Position numbers and translations under genes: made by a program
The notes under the pieces: generated by a model
The model's input: the letters and a program-made list of their open reading frames with translations, nothing else
Database searches by the model: none
What the model was told of the DNA's origin: nothing
Part shown: positions 41,579-50,067 of the stretch, piece by piece
How positions within the stretch are numbered: position 1 is the first letter of the stretch
Layout of the letters: each line of letters opens with the position of its first letter
Origin: Nannochloropsis salina CCMP1776
Taxonomy: Eukaryota; Sar; Eustigmatophyceae; Eustigmatales; Monodopsidaceae
Length of the DNA stretch: 64,000 bases
Assembly: GCA_004565275.1 (NCBI GenBank)
Contig: SDOX01000001.1
Location: forward strand, 496,001 to 560,000
Direction of reading: 5' to 3'

Positions 41579-42587
41579 TCAGCCGTGGCAATTTCTAGCT
41601 TCTGAGATCGAGACCGACATCTCTTTCGTCACTCGCTGTTGAAGAGGGCTTTGAGGCAAACTTAACCTCTCATCTTTTTCAAATGATTGAGGCAGAACCC
41701 CTGCTACGAAAACAGGAGCCTTAGAGACATATACCTTGTCATAACTCGATTTGATGGCAGTTTGACAACTCACCAGTCGGGGCTTTGGCCGTCGGACACT
41801 GGCTAAAGCACGCCACTCGCATGGCCTCATCGTCGACTTCAGGGGGCGGGGTAAGCCCGAAAGCAAAGGTGCAACTGAAGTCGTCGTAGTCTGGCGTCAT
41901 GGTCAGGGGCAGACCCATGTCCTGACAGAAGAAATTCTGAGTAGGAATCTTGCAGGTGTTGACACAGATGCTTGCACACCCTGCCTCCTCTAGGTAGCGG
42001 CAGCGTTTGACGAGCAAGCCTTGACCCACTCCCACGCTACCGCCGGTAACATCGACATCAATGATTTCGCTTTCCCCCATCAGCCAATAGGTGGTAAGTC
42101 CCGTTATGATAGCATTCATGCGAGCAGAGAACGCGGGGAAAGGCTTGCTGAACATGACAGCGAAAGCAGCGGGAAGCCAAGACGGGAACAGAGAACGTAG
42201 AATATTTTGCGCCGCTTTCTGAGTACCAACTTTGCCACTGGCAGGGAAGTGTGTATTCAGTTTCCGAATCAATTCGATGAGTCCAGCAAAATCCTTGCTT
42301 GCCGTATCCGACCCACCCAGCTGCTGCACCAATTTCGCCCGGAAAAACGCGTAAAGTAATCCATCGAAAGGTCTTCTCTGCATACCGTACTCCGGGGGGG
42401 CATCTATCGGGCCACGGCGCTGCAGCCTCGTGGCAGCTATCAAGGTTTGAGGGGAGATGTCCCGAGCGGAGGGAAGAATGAAGAGGGGAATAAGGGCAGT
42501 AGCTGACGTTTTGGCATGGGAGTGTTGAAAATTGGACACCGATATCAATGCACTGAAGAGGAGTAGACAGCTCCTGCCCCGAGCCAT
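41579..42587 (-). CDS. D27-type beta-carotene isomerase
   Basis: DWARF27 family (DUF4033): iron-dependent plastid enzyme that interconverts all-trans and 9-cis beta-carotene, the first step toward apocarotenoids. Two exons, 41774-42587 and 41579-41700, give 311 residues. The family core is in exon 1: GLLVKRCRYLEEAGCASICV, then NTCKIPTQNFF, MGLPLTMTPDYDDFSC and CFSQCPTA. A TMEDYSC-like block with spaced Cys is the hallmark. The N-terminus has a hydrophobic signal-like segment (CLLLFSALISVSN), consistent with import into a secondary plastid. The donor GTGAGT and acceptor GTAGCAG after CPTAKAPT add a 40-residue polar tail. Without splicing the protein ends 11 residues later. Head-to-head with a lumenal protein gene across about 255 bp. 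The family has several paralogues, so the product specificity is open. Confidence 0.88.
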
Positions 42588-42841
42588 TCCTGTGAGATAA
42601 GCACCGGGAAAAGGAGACAGGTCGTGGGGGAGGTTAAAGGAGGGATTAGGCGGTGAATGTGGCCGCCTTGCTAAATTTGACTGACTGCCAGGGCTTCTGA
42701 TGGGGTCATTGTTTAATTTAAAGCTTGAATTATAAATAATGTAACTCTGCTCGCCGAGGGAGGGGTCGCCGTTTTTCACGAGAAAGGTGCTTGACCCTCT
42801 CATCCTCTCTTAATTTCATCGAATGCACGGCACAGACGAGG
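42588..42841. promoter_or_regulatory. Shared promoter of two plastid-protein genes
   Basis: About 254 bp separate the start codons of the D27-like gene and the Psb31-like gene. Both products are plastid-directed, so joint light or plastid-signal control is plausible. An AT-rich patch near 42705-42740 (TTTAATTTAAAG, TATAAATAAT) could supply core elements. This is inferred from arrangement and composition. Confidence 0.4.
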
Positions 42842-43450
42842 ATGAGAGCGCATGCCGTCCTTCTACTTGCCATGGCTACAGCCGTACAGGCCTTTTGGCC
42901 ATCGTTTGTTGCGGTGAAGCAGAGCTTTTGCGGGAGGAAGGAGGCGCTGACACTGTGTGCTTTCAAGGGCACTGCCGATCGTCGTGACCACATCCGCAGC
43001 CAAGTAGCCCTCGGAGGGCTTGGCGCTCTCCTGCTGGCAGCAAATCCTCCACAGGCTTTGGCCGACTCCACTGGCAAATACAGCACCAAACAGACCGCTA
43101 AAAAGCGATATCTTCCTCGGGTGCGCAAGGGCGTGGCCAAATTTCAGGCTTTAGGCGAGACCTTGGAAAATCCCGAGGCAATCAAGGCTTACAATCAGTA
43201 CGTGGAAGACAGCTTAGCCGCAGCTCTTGCATTGTACGGCTCCTCTACGCGCATTGGTGAGCTACCGGATCCAAAATCCCGCACCGTGGAGAAAGAGGCT
43301 GAGGATTTCGTGAAGGAGGTAAACGCCATGGCTAAGGGGGGTGACGTGAAAGCCTCATACGAAGGTGCTAAAACTGCACTGGCTGCGTACCTCGCGGGCA
43401 CTAAGCTAGAGCCTTTAGGTGATCCAGTTTACAAAGACATGGATAGGTAA
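42842..43450 (+). CDS. Thylakoid lumen protein, Psb31/PsbQ'-like
   Basis: 202 residues with a three-part leader. A signal peptide (AVLLLAMATAVQA) is followed by FWP, the A-F cleavage motif of stramenopile plastid proteins. A transit region and then a Tat-like lumen signal follow (RRDHIRSQVALGGLGALLLA) ending in ALADS. The mature part is about 130 residues, all helical. Its start, GKYSTKQTAKKRYLPRV, resembles the start of diatom Psb31 as I recall it (GKYTT, AKRRYYGRV), an extrinsic photosystem II subunit with a four-helix bundle like PsbQ. No cysteine or cofactor site is seen in the mature part. I chose the ATG at 42842, not the in-frame one at 42791, because the hydrophobic core then follows at once. 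Lumen location is well supported; the Psb31/PsbQ' identity is moderate. Confidence 0.68.
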   Translation: MRAHAVLLLAMATAVQAFWPSFVAVKQSFCGRKEALTLCAFKGTADRRDHIRSQVALGGLGALLLAANPPQALADSTGKYSTKQTAKKRYLPRVRKGVAKFQALGETLENPEAIKAYNQYVEDSLAAALALYGSSTRIGELPDPKSRTVEKEAEDFVKEVNAMAKGGDVKASYEGAKTALAAYLAGTKLEPLGDPVYKDMDR

Positions 43451-43762
43451 GTGGCAGGGAATAGCCAGAGAGAGAGTACGTCGGTGAGGATCGAAGCTTC
43501 GTATTTGTGTAATTGTATTTCGAATTGCGCACCCCACACCGGATGGCGCGATCGTGTGACGGCACACACAGCCTTGATGTGGGCTTGAAAAGGAACAATC
43601 AACTCGAATGGTAGGAAACATGCAGGATGGTAATGCAGTGGCATCATGACGTCGAGTTCAATCAATTTGTGTTACTGCATTTGTGCATGTGTTCTCTGTA
43701 CGGTTCAATCAGTTGCTGGATCCACTCCTTCTGCGCGACACCCGCCCGCGTCCACGCGCGCT
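43451..43762. other. Intergenic between convergent genes
   Basis: 312 bp contain the 3' ends of the lumen-protein gene and the aspartokinase gene. Several overlapping short minus-strand frames have no resemblance. Nothing else seen. Confidence 0.45.
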
Positions 43763-46471
43763 CTACGCCTCGATGAGGGAGTCACTCAGGACCCGAGCCC
43801 CCTGGACCGTATGCCCCTTGTCTGTGGCCCCCAGGCGTTGGGCGACGAAGAGCAAGTCCGAGAAGAGGCCGGCCGCCGTCGCCTTGGGGAGTCCGATGGT
43901 GCCCTGGATGGTGATGGGGTCGGGGCTGTGGAAGGCGGAGAAGATGCGAAAGCAGTAGCCGGCGCCGCGGACGGTGGCAAAGGGGTGCTCGAAGGGAACC
44001 TCCTGGATGCCGATCTCGGCCTCGCCCGCCTCGTTGATGCAGCCAACGTACCGCAACACCGAGCCCCGGATTCGCGCCGCCGTCACGCGCGCCGCCACCT
44101 CCTCGTTGTACCGGGGGATCTCGTCTAGAGGAGTGTCCTTGGGCACGAGTGTCTCGATCTTCACGTCCCCCAGGCGCAAGGGCAGGCCCATCTCGCGGGC
44201 CAGCACCAGGAGCTTCTGCGCCATCTCGACGCCGTTCAGATCGTTGAGGGGGTCGCGCTCGAACACTTCCAGCCGCGAGGCTTCCGAGACGGCCTCTGAG
44301 AGGCTGAGGGGCGTCTTCGCTGTCTCGTGCGTGTGCCCGTTCAGCAAGCTCGAGTAGCTTCGTCGAAGCCCCCCGCTGCCGCTGCTGTTGCTGATGCTGC
44401 TGCTGATGCTGCTGCTGCGGCCGTTGCTGTCCAAGGAGGGTACCCGACAGGGGGGCACGGGGGAGATCAAGCCCATCACGTAGTTCATGGAGGCCGAGAG
44501 GGCGCCCTCGAGGCGGAGGATGCTGTCCCCGCCGATCAGCATGGCTTGCAAGGAGGTGATGATCCGGAGCCCCCCCCCTACGGTGACCTCGTACATGTAG
44601 TTGTGCTGCTTCACTTTGCGCTGCCGCAAGATCGCGTTATAGAGCGACATACTCCCGCAGAGCCCTTTCTTGTTGGCCGTGACCACATGGATGTTCTGTT
44701 CAAGCCAGCCCGGATGCTCTCTGGCCACCTCCTCGGCGTCGGAGCAGTCGATGATGATCGCGTGCGGCAAGTGCTCCGCCCGCACGTGCTTCGTGAAAGC
44801 TTTCAAGTCGGCGGGAAGCTTGTGCGCGTTGAAGGCCGCGTCTAGACCCTCTAGACCCAGGGTGGGGCCAGAGCTGCTCAAGAGCATGCCCGTCGAGTCC
44901 ATCACTGCCCGGAGGTGGAACTCGGTGCCAAAGCGGCCATAGAGCATGTCCGCTTGGGCCCGAAGCACCTCCACCATCGCCTTGGCCACCTTCCCGCGGC
45001 CCACCAGGCCGACGCTGATGACTTGGTTGGAGAGCAGAAAGGCGGAGTGGACGGCCCGGAGGGACTTGGTCGAGTCCGAACCCTTGACCACGGCGGAGAT
45101 GATTCTCTCCGAGGACCCCTGCGAGATGGCCAGGACGTTAACGCCCGCGTTGCCCAGGGCCTTGAAGAACTTCCCCGCCGCCCCCTTGGTGTTGCTCATG
45201 CCATCCCCCACGGCGGCGATGATGGAGCAGGGCCGGATGATGTCCACCTTGTTCATGAGGTGGGACTTGAACTCCCGGAAGAACTCGTCCGTGACCGCCT
45301 TGGCCGCCGCGTCGGCGTCGCACTGGCGGGTGGCGAAGGAGATAGAGTACTCGGAGCTCGCCTGGGCGATGAGGGAGACGGAGATGCCTGTCTGCTGGAT
45401 GGCGCCGAAGAGCCGGTTGGCGATGCCAGGGACCCCGATCATCCCCGAGCCTTCCAGGTTCAGGAGCGCCATGTTGTCCACCGTGGAGAAGCCGCAGACG
45501 CACTTGTCCCGGTCCATGGTGGAGGCGGAGGAGACGTAGATGCGGGTGCCGGAGAAGCTCGGGTTGAAAGTGTTGCGGATAAAAATGGGGATGGAGGCCG
45601 CCACGGCGGGCGTCATCGTCTTCGGGTGAATGACTTTGGCGCCAAAATAAGCAAGCTCCATGGCCTCGCTGTAGGACACGTCTGCGAGGACCTTGGCCTC
45701 CGGGACACGGCGAGGGTCGGCGGAAAGGACGCCGTCCACGTCGGTCCAGATGGTGATGCCCGTGGCGTTCAAGAGGCGACCGAAAATGCTGGCTGAGTAG
45801 TCGCTGCCGTCCCGCTTCAATGTTGTGACCACGCCCTCCACCGTGGAGGCGACGAAGCCCGTGATGACCGGACAGGCGCCCGGACTCTGGGCCATGTAGT
45901 CATCTAACGCCCCCTTGGACCGCTCCCACATCACGTCAGGTCCGCTCTCGCCCGATTCGTCCACAAAGAGCACCTTCCGGGCATCCACGAACATGAAGTC
46001 GTGCCCTCCGTCCCGGAAGAGCCGCGTCAACATGCGGGCGGACCATATCTCTCCGTGTCCGGAGACGAGTTCTATTATTTTTTCTCCGCTGTACCGCATG
46101 AAAGAGACAGCTCGCAAAATATCTCGCAAATTTCGAATGTCCTCGTCCAGCTCCGTCTCATAAAATTGAGCCCCCGCCGGCGAGAAGAGCTGCGTTGCGC
46201 ATGCAAGGTGCTTCTCTCGGACAAGGTGCAGCATCTGCTCATAGCCTTCGACGTCTCCCTTGGCCGCAAGCATGACGGTCTCAATGAGTAAATCCGTCAC
46301 TTTCGGCTTCCCCCCCATGGCCGACACGACCACGGCCATCCTGGGCGTGCTTTCTTGGGCCGTCAAGATGATGTCCCGCACAGTTTGATAGCATTCTGCA
46401 CTTGCCACACTCGTGCCCCCAAATTTGTAAACACACCACCGAGTTGTATCTCCTATTCTTCTATCCGGCAT
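43763..46471 (-). CDS. Bifunctional aspartokinase-homoserine dehydrogenase
   Basis: Catalyses the first and third steps of threonine/methionine synthesis from aspartate. Single-exon gene for 902 residues. Aspartokinase domain: YKFGGTSVASAE (15-26) through FGRLLNATGITIWTDVDG and YSEAMELAYFGAKVIHPKT. Two ACT-type regulatory units lie at about 325-475 (GVPGIANRLFGAIQQTGISV, then VGDGMSNTKGAAGKFFKAL), so feedback by threonine is expected. Homoserine dehydrogenase follows: GLVGRGKVAKAMVE (NAD(P)-binding), VTANKKG, then VGGGLRIITS. A Ser-rich insert of about 45 residues (SSSISSSISNSSGSGG) sits between the catalytic GLIS and LSEAVSEAS segments, where bacterial and plant enzymes have almost nothing. 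No transit or signal peptide precedes the kinase domain, so the enzyme looks cytosolic unless an upstream exon is missed. Confidence 0.93.
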   Translation of the reverse strand: MPDRRIGDTTRWCVYKFGGTSVASAECYQTVRDIILTAQESTPRMAVVVSAMGGKPKVTDLLIETVMLAAKGDVEGYEQMLHLVREKHLACATQLFSPAGAQFYETELDEDIRNLRDILRAVSFMRYSGEKIIELVSGHGEIWSARMLTRLFRDGGHDFMFVDARKVLFVDESGESGPDVMWERSKGALDDYMAQSPGACPVITGFVASTVEGVVTTLKRDGSDYSASIFGRLLNATGITIWTDVDGVLSADPRRVPEAKVLADVSYSEAMELAYFGAKVIHPKTMTPAVAASIPIFIRNTFNPSFSGTRIYVSSASTMDRDKCVCGFSTVDNMALLNLEGSGMIGVPGIANRLFGAIQQTGISVSLIAQASSEYSISFATRQCDADAAAKAVTDEFFREFKSHLMNKVDIIRPCSIIAAVGDGMSNTKGAAGKFFKALGNAGVNVLAISQGSSERIISAVVKGSDSTKSLRAVHSAFLLSNQVISVGLVGRGKVAKAMVEVLRAQADMLYGRFGTEFHLRAVMDSTGMLLSSSGPTLGLEGLDAAFNAHKLPADLKAFTKHVRAEHLPHAIIIDCSDAEEVAREHPGWLEQNIHVVTANKKGLCGSMSLYNAILRQRKVKQHNYMYEVTVGGGLRIITSLQAMLIGGDSILRLEGALSASMNYVMGLISPVPPCRVPSLDSNGRSSSISSSISNSSGSGGLRRSYSSLLNGHTHETAKTPLSLSEAVSEASRLEVFERDPLNDLNGVEMAQKLLVLAREMGLPLRLGDVKIETLVPKDTPLDEIPRYNEEVAARVTAARIRGSVLRYVGCINEAGEAEIGIQEVPFEHPFATVRGAGYCFRIFSAFHSPDPITIQGTIGLPKATAAGLFSDLLFVAQRLGATDKGHTVQGARVLSDSLIEA

Positions 46472-47069
46472 ATTGCTTCAGGTGGAGCCAAGGATGGCTG
46501 GCGATGTGAAAGTCAGGCTGGGGCACGTACGGTGGGTGGCTGGGAGTCTAAGCCAGGCGCTACTTTCAAGCTCCCGACCAGGAGCTGTCTTTCCGCCCAG
46601 GGAACTGCCCTTCTGATGCGCACGTCAAGGGCAACTGTGGTTTGTTCGTTTTTGGAGGGGCGTCGGGGGAAAGGAAACAATCGCGATGTGAGGCTCCTTG
46701 TGTGACGTTCGCCTTGAGTTGTACTACGGACGTATCCATGGTCAAATGTATGCGACCACATCCAGAAGTCACAGAAATGATGGCATTAAGGAGGAATTTC
46801 AATCTCAAGGTCTTCAACACTCGTTTTGCATCTTACGTCATTAGATTTTTAAAGGATTCGATGCGAAATTAAGGAGGAATAAGACAAGAGAAAAGCAACG
46901 GTGCCGGAGAGGCTCGACGTGGCCACCGGAGGCTGGGCCAAAGGCAACCTCCCGAACACGTGAAGTGCTTGTCACGCATGCTTGTCCTCGTTGTGCCTCC
47001 GACGACATTGCGAAAACTAATTAAAAAAACAAATGGTTATTGCTCTGAGCATATCGCTTTCGTTTTCCT
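46472..47069. other. Intergenic between two minus-strand genes
   Basis: About 600 bp hold the promoter of the aspartokinase gene and the 3' UTR of EMC2. I looked for an upstream targeting exon for the aspartokinase here and saw none that joins cleanly. No RNA gene or repeat. Confidence 0.4.
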
Positions 47070-48632
47070 CTACTTTTTAAGACTTGCATCACCGATAGCC
47101 TGCTGCAGCAGAGTAACTTCTACCAGAGGAAGCATAGACGGATTGACCCGTCTATAGTGAGACTTTAACTTGTCGACGGCAAGCTTGAAGAGCGCACCAT
47201 TCACTGCTGCGTCTGATTTGTCTTCATGGGCGCTCTTATGGGTACAGCGTGCCAGTGCATGGCATGTCTGGAGTATGGTAGAGCAAAGTGTGAGCCCAAC
47301 CTTTCACGACGGAAACAAGTGTTGGGCGGTAGACCACTATCTGATGTCCGTAGACAGAGAGCGAGCAACTTGCATGGATAAAGCACATACGTTGGGTGCA
47401 GGAAGGTATACTCACCGAACATATTCCATAAAGAGATCGCAAATTGTCGTCTCCTTGGTGCAGCGCCATGGACTGAGCATAGTGCTTCCGAGCCAACCGC
47501 AGGGACTCAGCCCCCCCCATGGCCGCGTAAATTTCAGCCAGCGCCACATGGTGGGAAAAAATCGATGGGCCTGAGAGGACCAGCTCCTCATAGCAAAACG
47601 CGGCTTTGCCCAAATGACCCGTCAGCAAGTAGAGCTCGGCGAGCTCCTGCCACTGTCATAAAGTGCAAAGAACGGCATGGAGGAGAGCACATTAGGATGT
47701 CATGTTATTTTAAAAGAAATAGCTCATCCCAATGACCACAACTAAGCCTTTTAAAGGTCTTTAAGATGGAGGAACACAGCATGCGCCGCGCTCGCTACGT
47801 CCGCCACCCTGGGACCTACCGCGCTCGTATCGTTCTGGAAGACCTTCAAGTACTCGTTGCATCGCTTGATGGCCTCCGGCAGATCTCCCTGGGCCTTTGC
47901 CAAACTCACCCATCGCTTCCAAACCACCTGTTGCCAAAAAAGTGAAAAATCGCAGACCCAATATCGAGTAAGGGGACAGACCACAGACCACAGCCGGGCC
48001 CCTTATCGGAGGGAGATGCTCACCGGGTCCGTGGGATGCGCCTCCCGCAAGCTCTTGTACACCTCTGCCGCTACTGCATAATTCCCTTCCGCCTCCGCTT
48101 GCATGCCTACCAAGCGCCCGACGCGTGCGCTGTCTGGAAACTGCTTCCGCAATAAACCGAGTGCCCTCTAGCGCCCGCGTGGAAGTGAAGTGAAGAAAGT
48201 GCGTGCTTGAGTACTTTTATAGTAGCCGTACGACTCCTTGTCCAAGTGCTTACCTCCGCCAACAGCGTTTCTCCAAGGTCTAAAGCTGCCAAAAAAACTT
48301 GCTCGTAAACTGGCCATGCTGTACGATGCAAGTTGAGAGAATGCTGGCCGACATCAGCTATGCGGTCATCTTCCAAGAGCTATTAGAAGGACCCAACATT
48401 ACCTTCGATTCCTAGGCTTGAACCTTTCCCTTTGGCAACGAAGCCCTGTCCATGCTGAACCACTTCAGCTGAAGCACGAATCTATGTTGTGTTTGAAGGG
48501 CATCACTGAGAGTTGCAGGATTGACTGGGCGAAGACTTGCCTCGGAGATAAGAAACTCACCCGATTGTGCCGTAAATAGCGGAGTATGGCGACTGAGTCG
48601 CCCCTCTCCAGCACCTGGTCTAGTTCCTCCAT
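47070..48632 (-). CDS. EMC2: ER membrane protein complex subunit 2 (TPR)
   Basis: Cytosolic TPR scaffold of the EMC insertase for tail-anchored and multipass proteins. Six exons all join in phase 0: 48561-48632, 48254-48379, 48024-48167, 47820-47927, 47416-47652 and 47070-47267. The product is 294 residues (human 297). Family blocks appear in order: DVGQHSLNLH with WPVYEQVFLAALDLG (exon 2), LLRKQFPDSARVGRLVGMQAEAEG (as separate words, exon 3), KRWVSLAKAQGDLPEAIKRC and NEYLKVFQND (exon 4), WQELAELYLLTGHLGKAAFC then AMGGAESLRLARKHYAQSM (exon 5). Exon 6 adds a 65-residue helical tail ending in SLKK. Introns are 92-181 nt with GTGAGT/GTAAGC/GTAGGT donors. It is the most intron-rich gene here. Head-to-head with the deoxyhypusine hydroxylase gene, 239 bp apart. 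Confidence 0.9.
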
Positions 48633-48871
48633 GTCGTGCTGTGTTCGAGACACGAGATGATTAGGCTGAGTCCTCGCGGCTGCATCTATTGCCTGCCGTT
48701 GTAGGCTTCTCTGAGACGACAGCGAGCGGCCGTGCTGCCCGTGGAGTTGGCACCAAGTAATGGCCTGGATAAGACAAAGCGCAATGGCCTTGCGCCTCTG
48801 GGTGCTTTTTAGATCGTCCAGCTACCTCTATAGCTCTTTATCAATGCAACGCACGATATTTAAGCCTGGAC
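48633..48871. promoter_or_regulatory. Divergent promoter of EMC2 and DOHH
   Basis: 239 bp between the start codons of two genes for basic proteostasis functions. I see no clear core-promoter motif. The inference rests on head-to-head arrangement. Confidence 0.4.
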
Positions 48872-49897
48872 TTGTCTCATATGTCGTCGATGCAATTCTG
48901 TAGTAGTACTATGACCTTCGCCTCCTCTCACTTACCTCCCCTACATCTCGATTCAGGGCTCGTGCGTATGGCTCCAGACGTGGCTGCGTTAAGGAAGTGC
49001 CTCCTGGACGTAAGTCAGCCTATTCAGAAGCGTACTCACGCAGCATTCGTTCTGCGAACAGACGGAGAATCTGAAGCCGTGTCTGCGATCGGAGAGGCTC
49101 TACGGAATAAACAAGACTCAGCCTTACTTCGCCATGAGCTGGCATATGTCCTTGGTCAGATTGGTGACCGCAAGGCGTGTCCCAACCTGATTGCTGTTCT
49201 ATCAGACGAAAATGATGACTCTATGGTCCGGCACGAGGCCGCTGAGGCCTTGGGTGCTATTGGCGAGGTTGAGGCCGTGCCGGTCCTGGAGACCTTCGTC
49301 CGGGACTCCGTGCCTGAAGTGGCCGACACATGTCGCCTTTCCTTAGACTTAATCCGCTGGAGGCATCAAAGGGGGGAGGATGCCAGCCTTGCTCAAGAAA
49401 AGGGGCAGATCGGGCTGGACAAGAGCCCATACATGTCCGTGGACCCGGCCCCAGCGGACCGCGTGGATGTGAGCACCGCCGAGCTGGAAGCTCGTCTTCT
49501 GGACACTTCCTTGCCTCTCTTCGCCCGGTACCGCGCCATGTTCTCCCTCAGAAACCGGAACACGACGGAGGCCGTGGCCGCCCTCGCCCAGGGGTTGAAG
49601 GACCCGAGCCCCCTCTTCCGCCACGAGGTGGCTTACGTCTTCGGACAGATGCAGAATCCGGCGTCGGTGCCCGCCCTGAGGGCCGTCTTGGAGGACGGGA
49701 CGGAGCATCGGATGGTGCGACACGAGGCCGCGGAGGCCCTGGGGGCGGTGGGGGGCGCAGACTGCGAGGGCGTGCTGGCGAGGTTCGTGCGGGACGAGGA
49801 GGTGGTCGTGCGCGAGAGCTGTGAGGTGGCCCTAGGGATCGCTGAGTACTGGGGGGAGTCGGTGGCGCGAGAGGTAGTGGAAAGCTCGGCGTCCTAG
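48872..49897 (+). CDS. DOHH: Deoxyhypusine hydroxylase
   Basis: Di-iron HEAT-repeat enzyme that completes hypusine on translation factor eIF5A. Single-exon frame of 341 residues. Two four-repeat halves each carry the paired His-Glu metal ligands: LLRHELAYVLGQIGD and MVRHEAAEALGAIGE in the first half, LFRHEVAYVFGQMQN and MVRHEAAEALGAVGG in the second, so all four HE pairs are intact. The linker has PYMSVDPAPA, close to the family's PYLSVDPAPP, and the second half opens with LPLFARYRAMFSLRN. Family similarity begins at MAPDVAALRK, so the ATG at 48968 (309 residues, human 302) is the likelier start. The upstream 32 residues look like leader. Soluble, cytosolic. It converges with the capping enzyme gene, 170 bp between stops. 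Confidence 0.93.
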   Translation: MSHMSSMQFCSSTMTFASSHLPPLHLDSGLVRMAPDVAALRKCLLDVSQPIQKRTHAAFVLRTDGESEAVSAIGEALRNKQDSALLRHELAYVLGQIGDRKACPNLIAVLSDENDDSMVRHEAAEALGAIGEVEAVPVLETFVRDSVPEVADTCRLSLDLIRWRHQRGEDASLAQEKGQIGLDKSPYMSVDPAPADRVDVSTAELEARLLDTSLPLFARYRAMFSLRNRNTTEAVAALAQGLKDPSPLFRHEVAYVFGQMQNPASVPALRAVLEDGTEHRMVRHEAAEALGAVGGADCEGVLARFVRDEEVVVRESCEVALGIAEYWGESVAREVVESSAS

Positions 49898-50067
49898 GTG
49901 GATTTGCCGATGGCATACGTTTGGGATGAATCGCATAAAAGCAACAAGAAAGAGTGCGGTAGCATGGTCTTGTGACGCATTTGGGCGGGATCGACCCCCG
50001 ATCCTGTGTTTCCTCTGTTCTTTTCTGCAACATGACAGTCACCGTATTCACGTCTCAATTTCGTTAC

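Noticed and set aside
44915-45796. 293-codon plus-strand frame opposite aspartokinase
   Set aside because: Gly/Asp/His-rich shadow of the aspartokinase coding strand; no start context or family.
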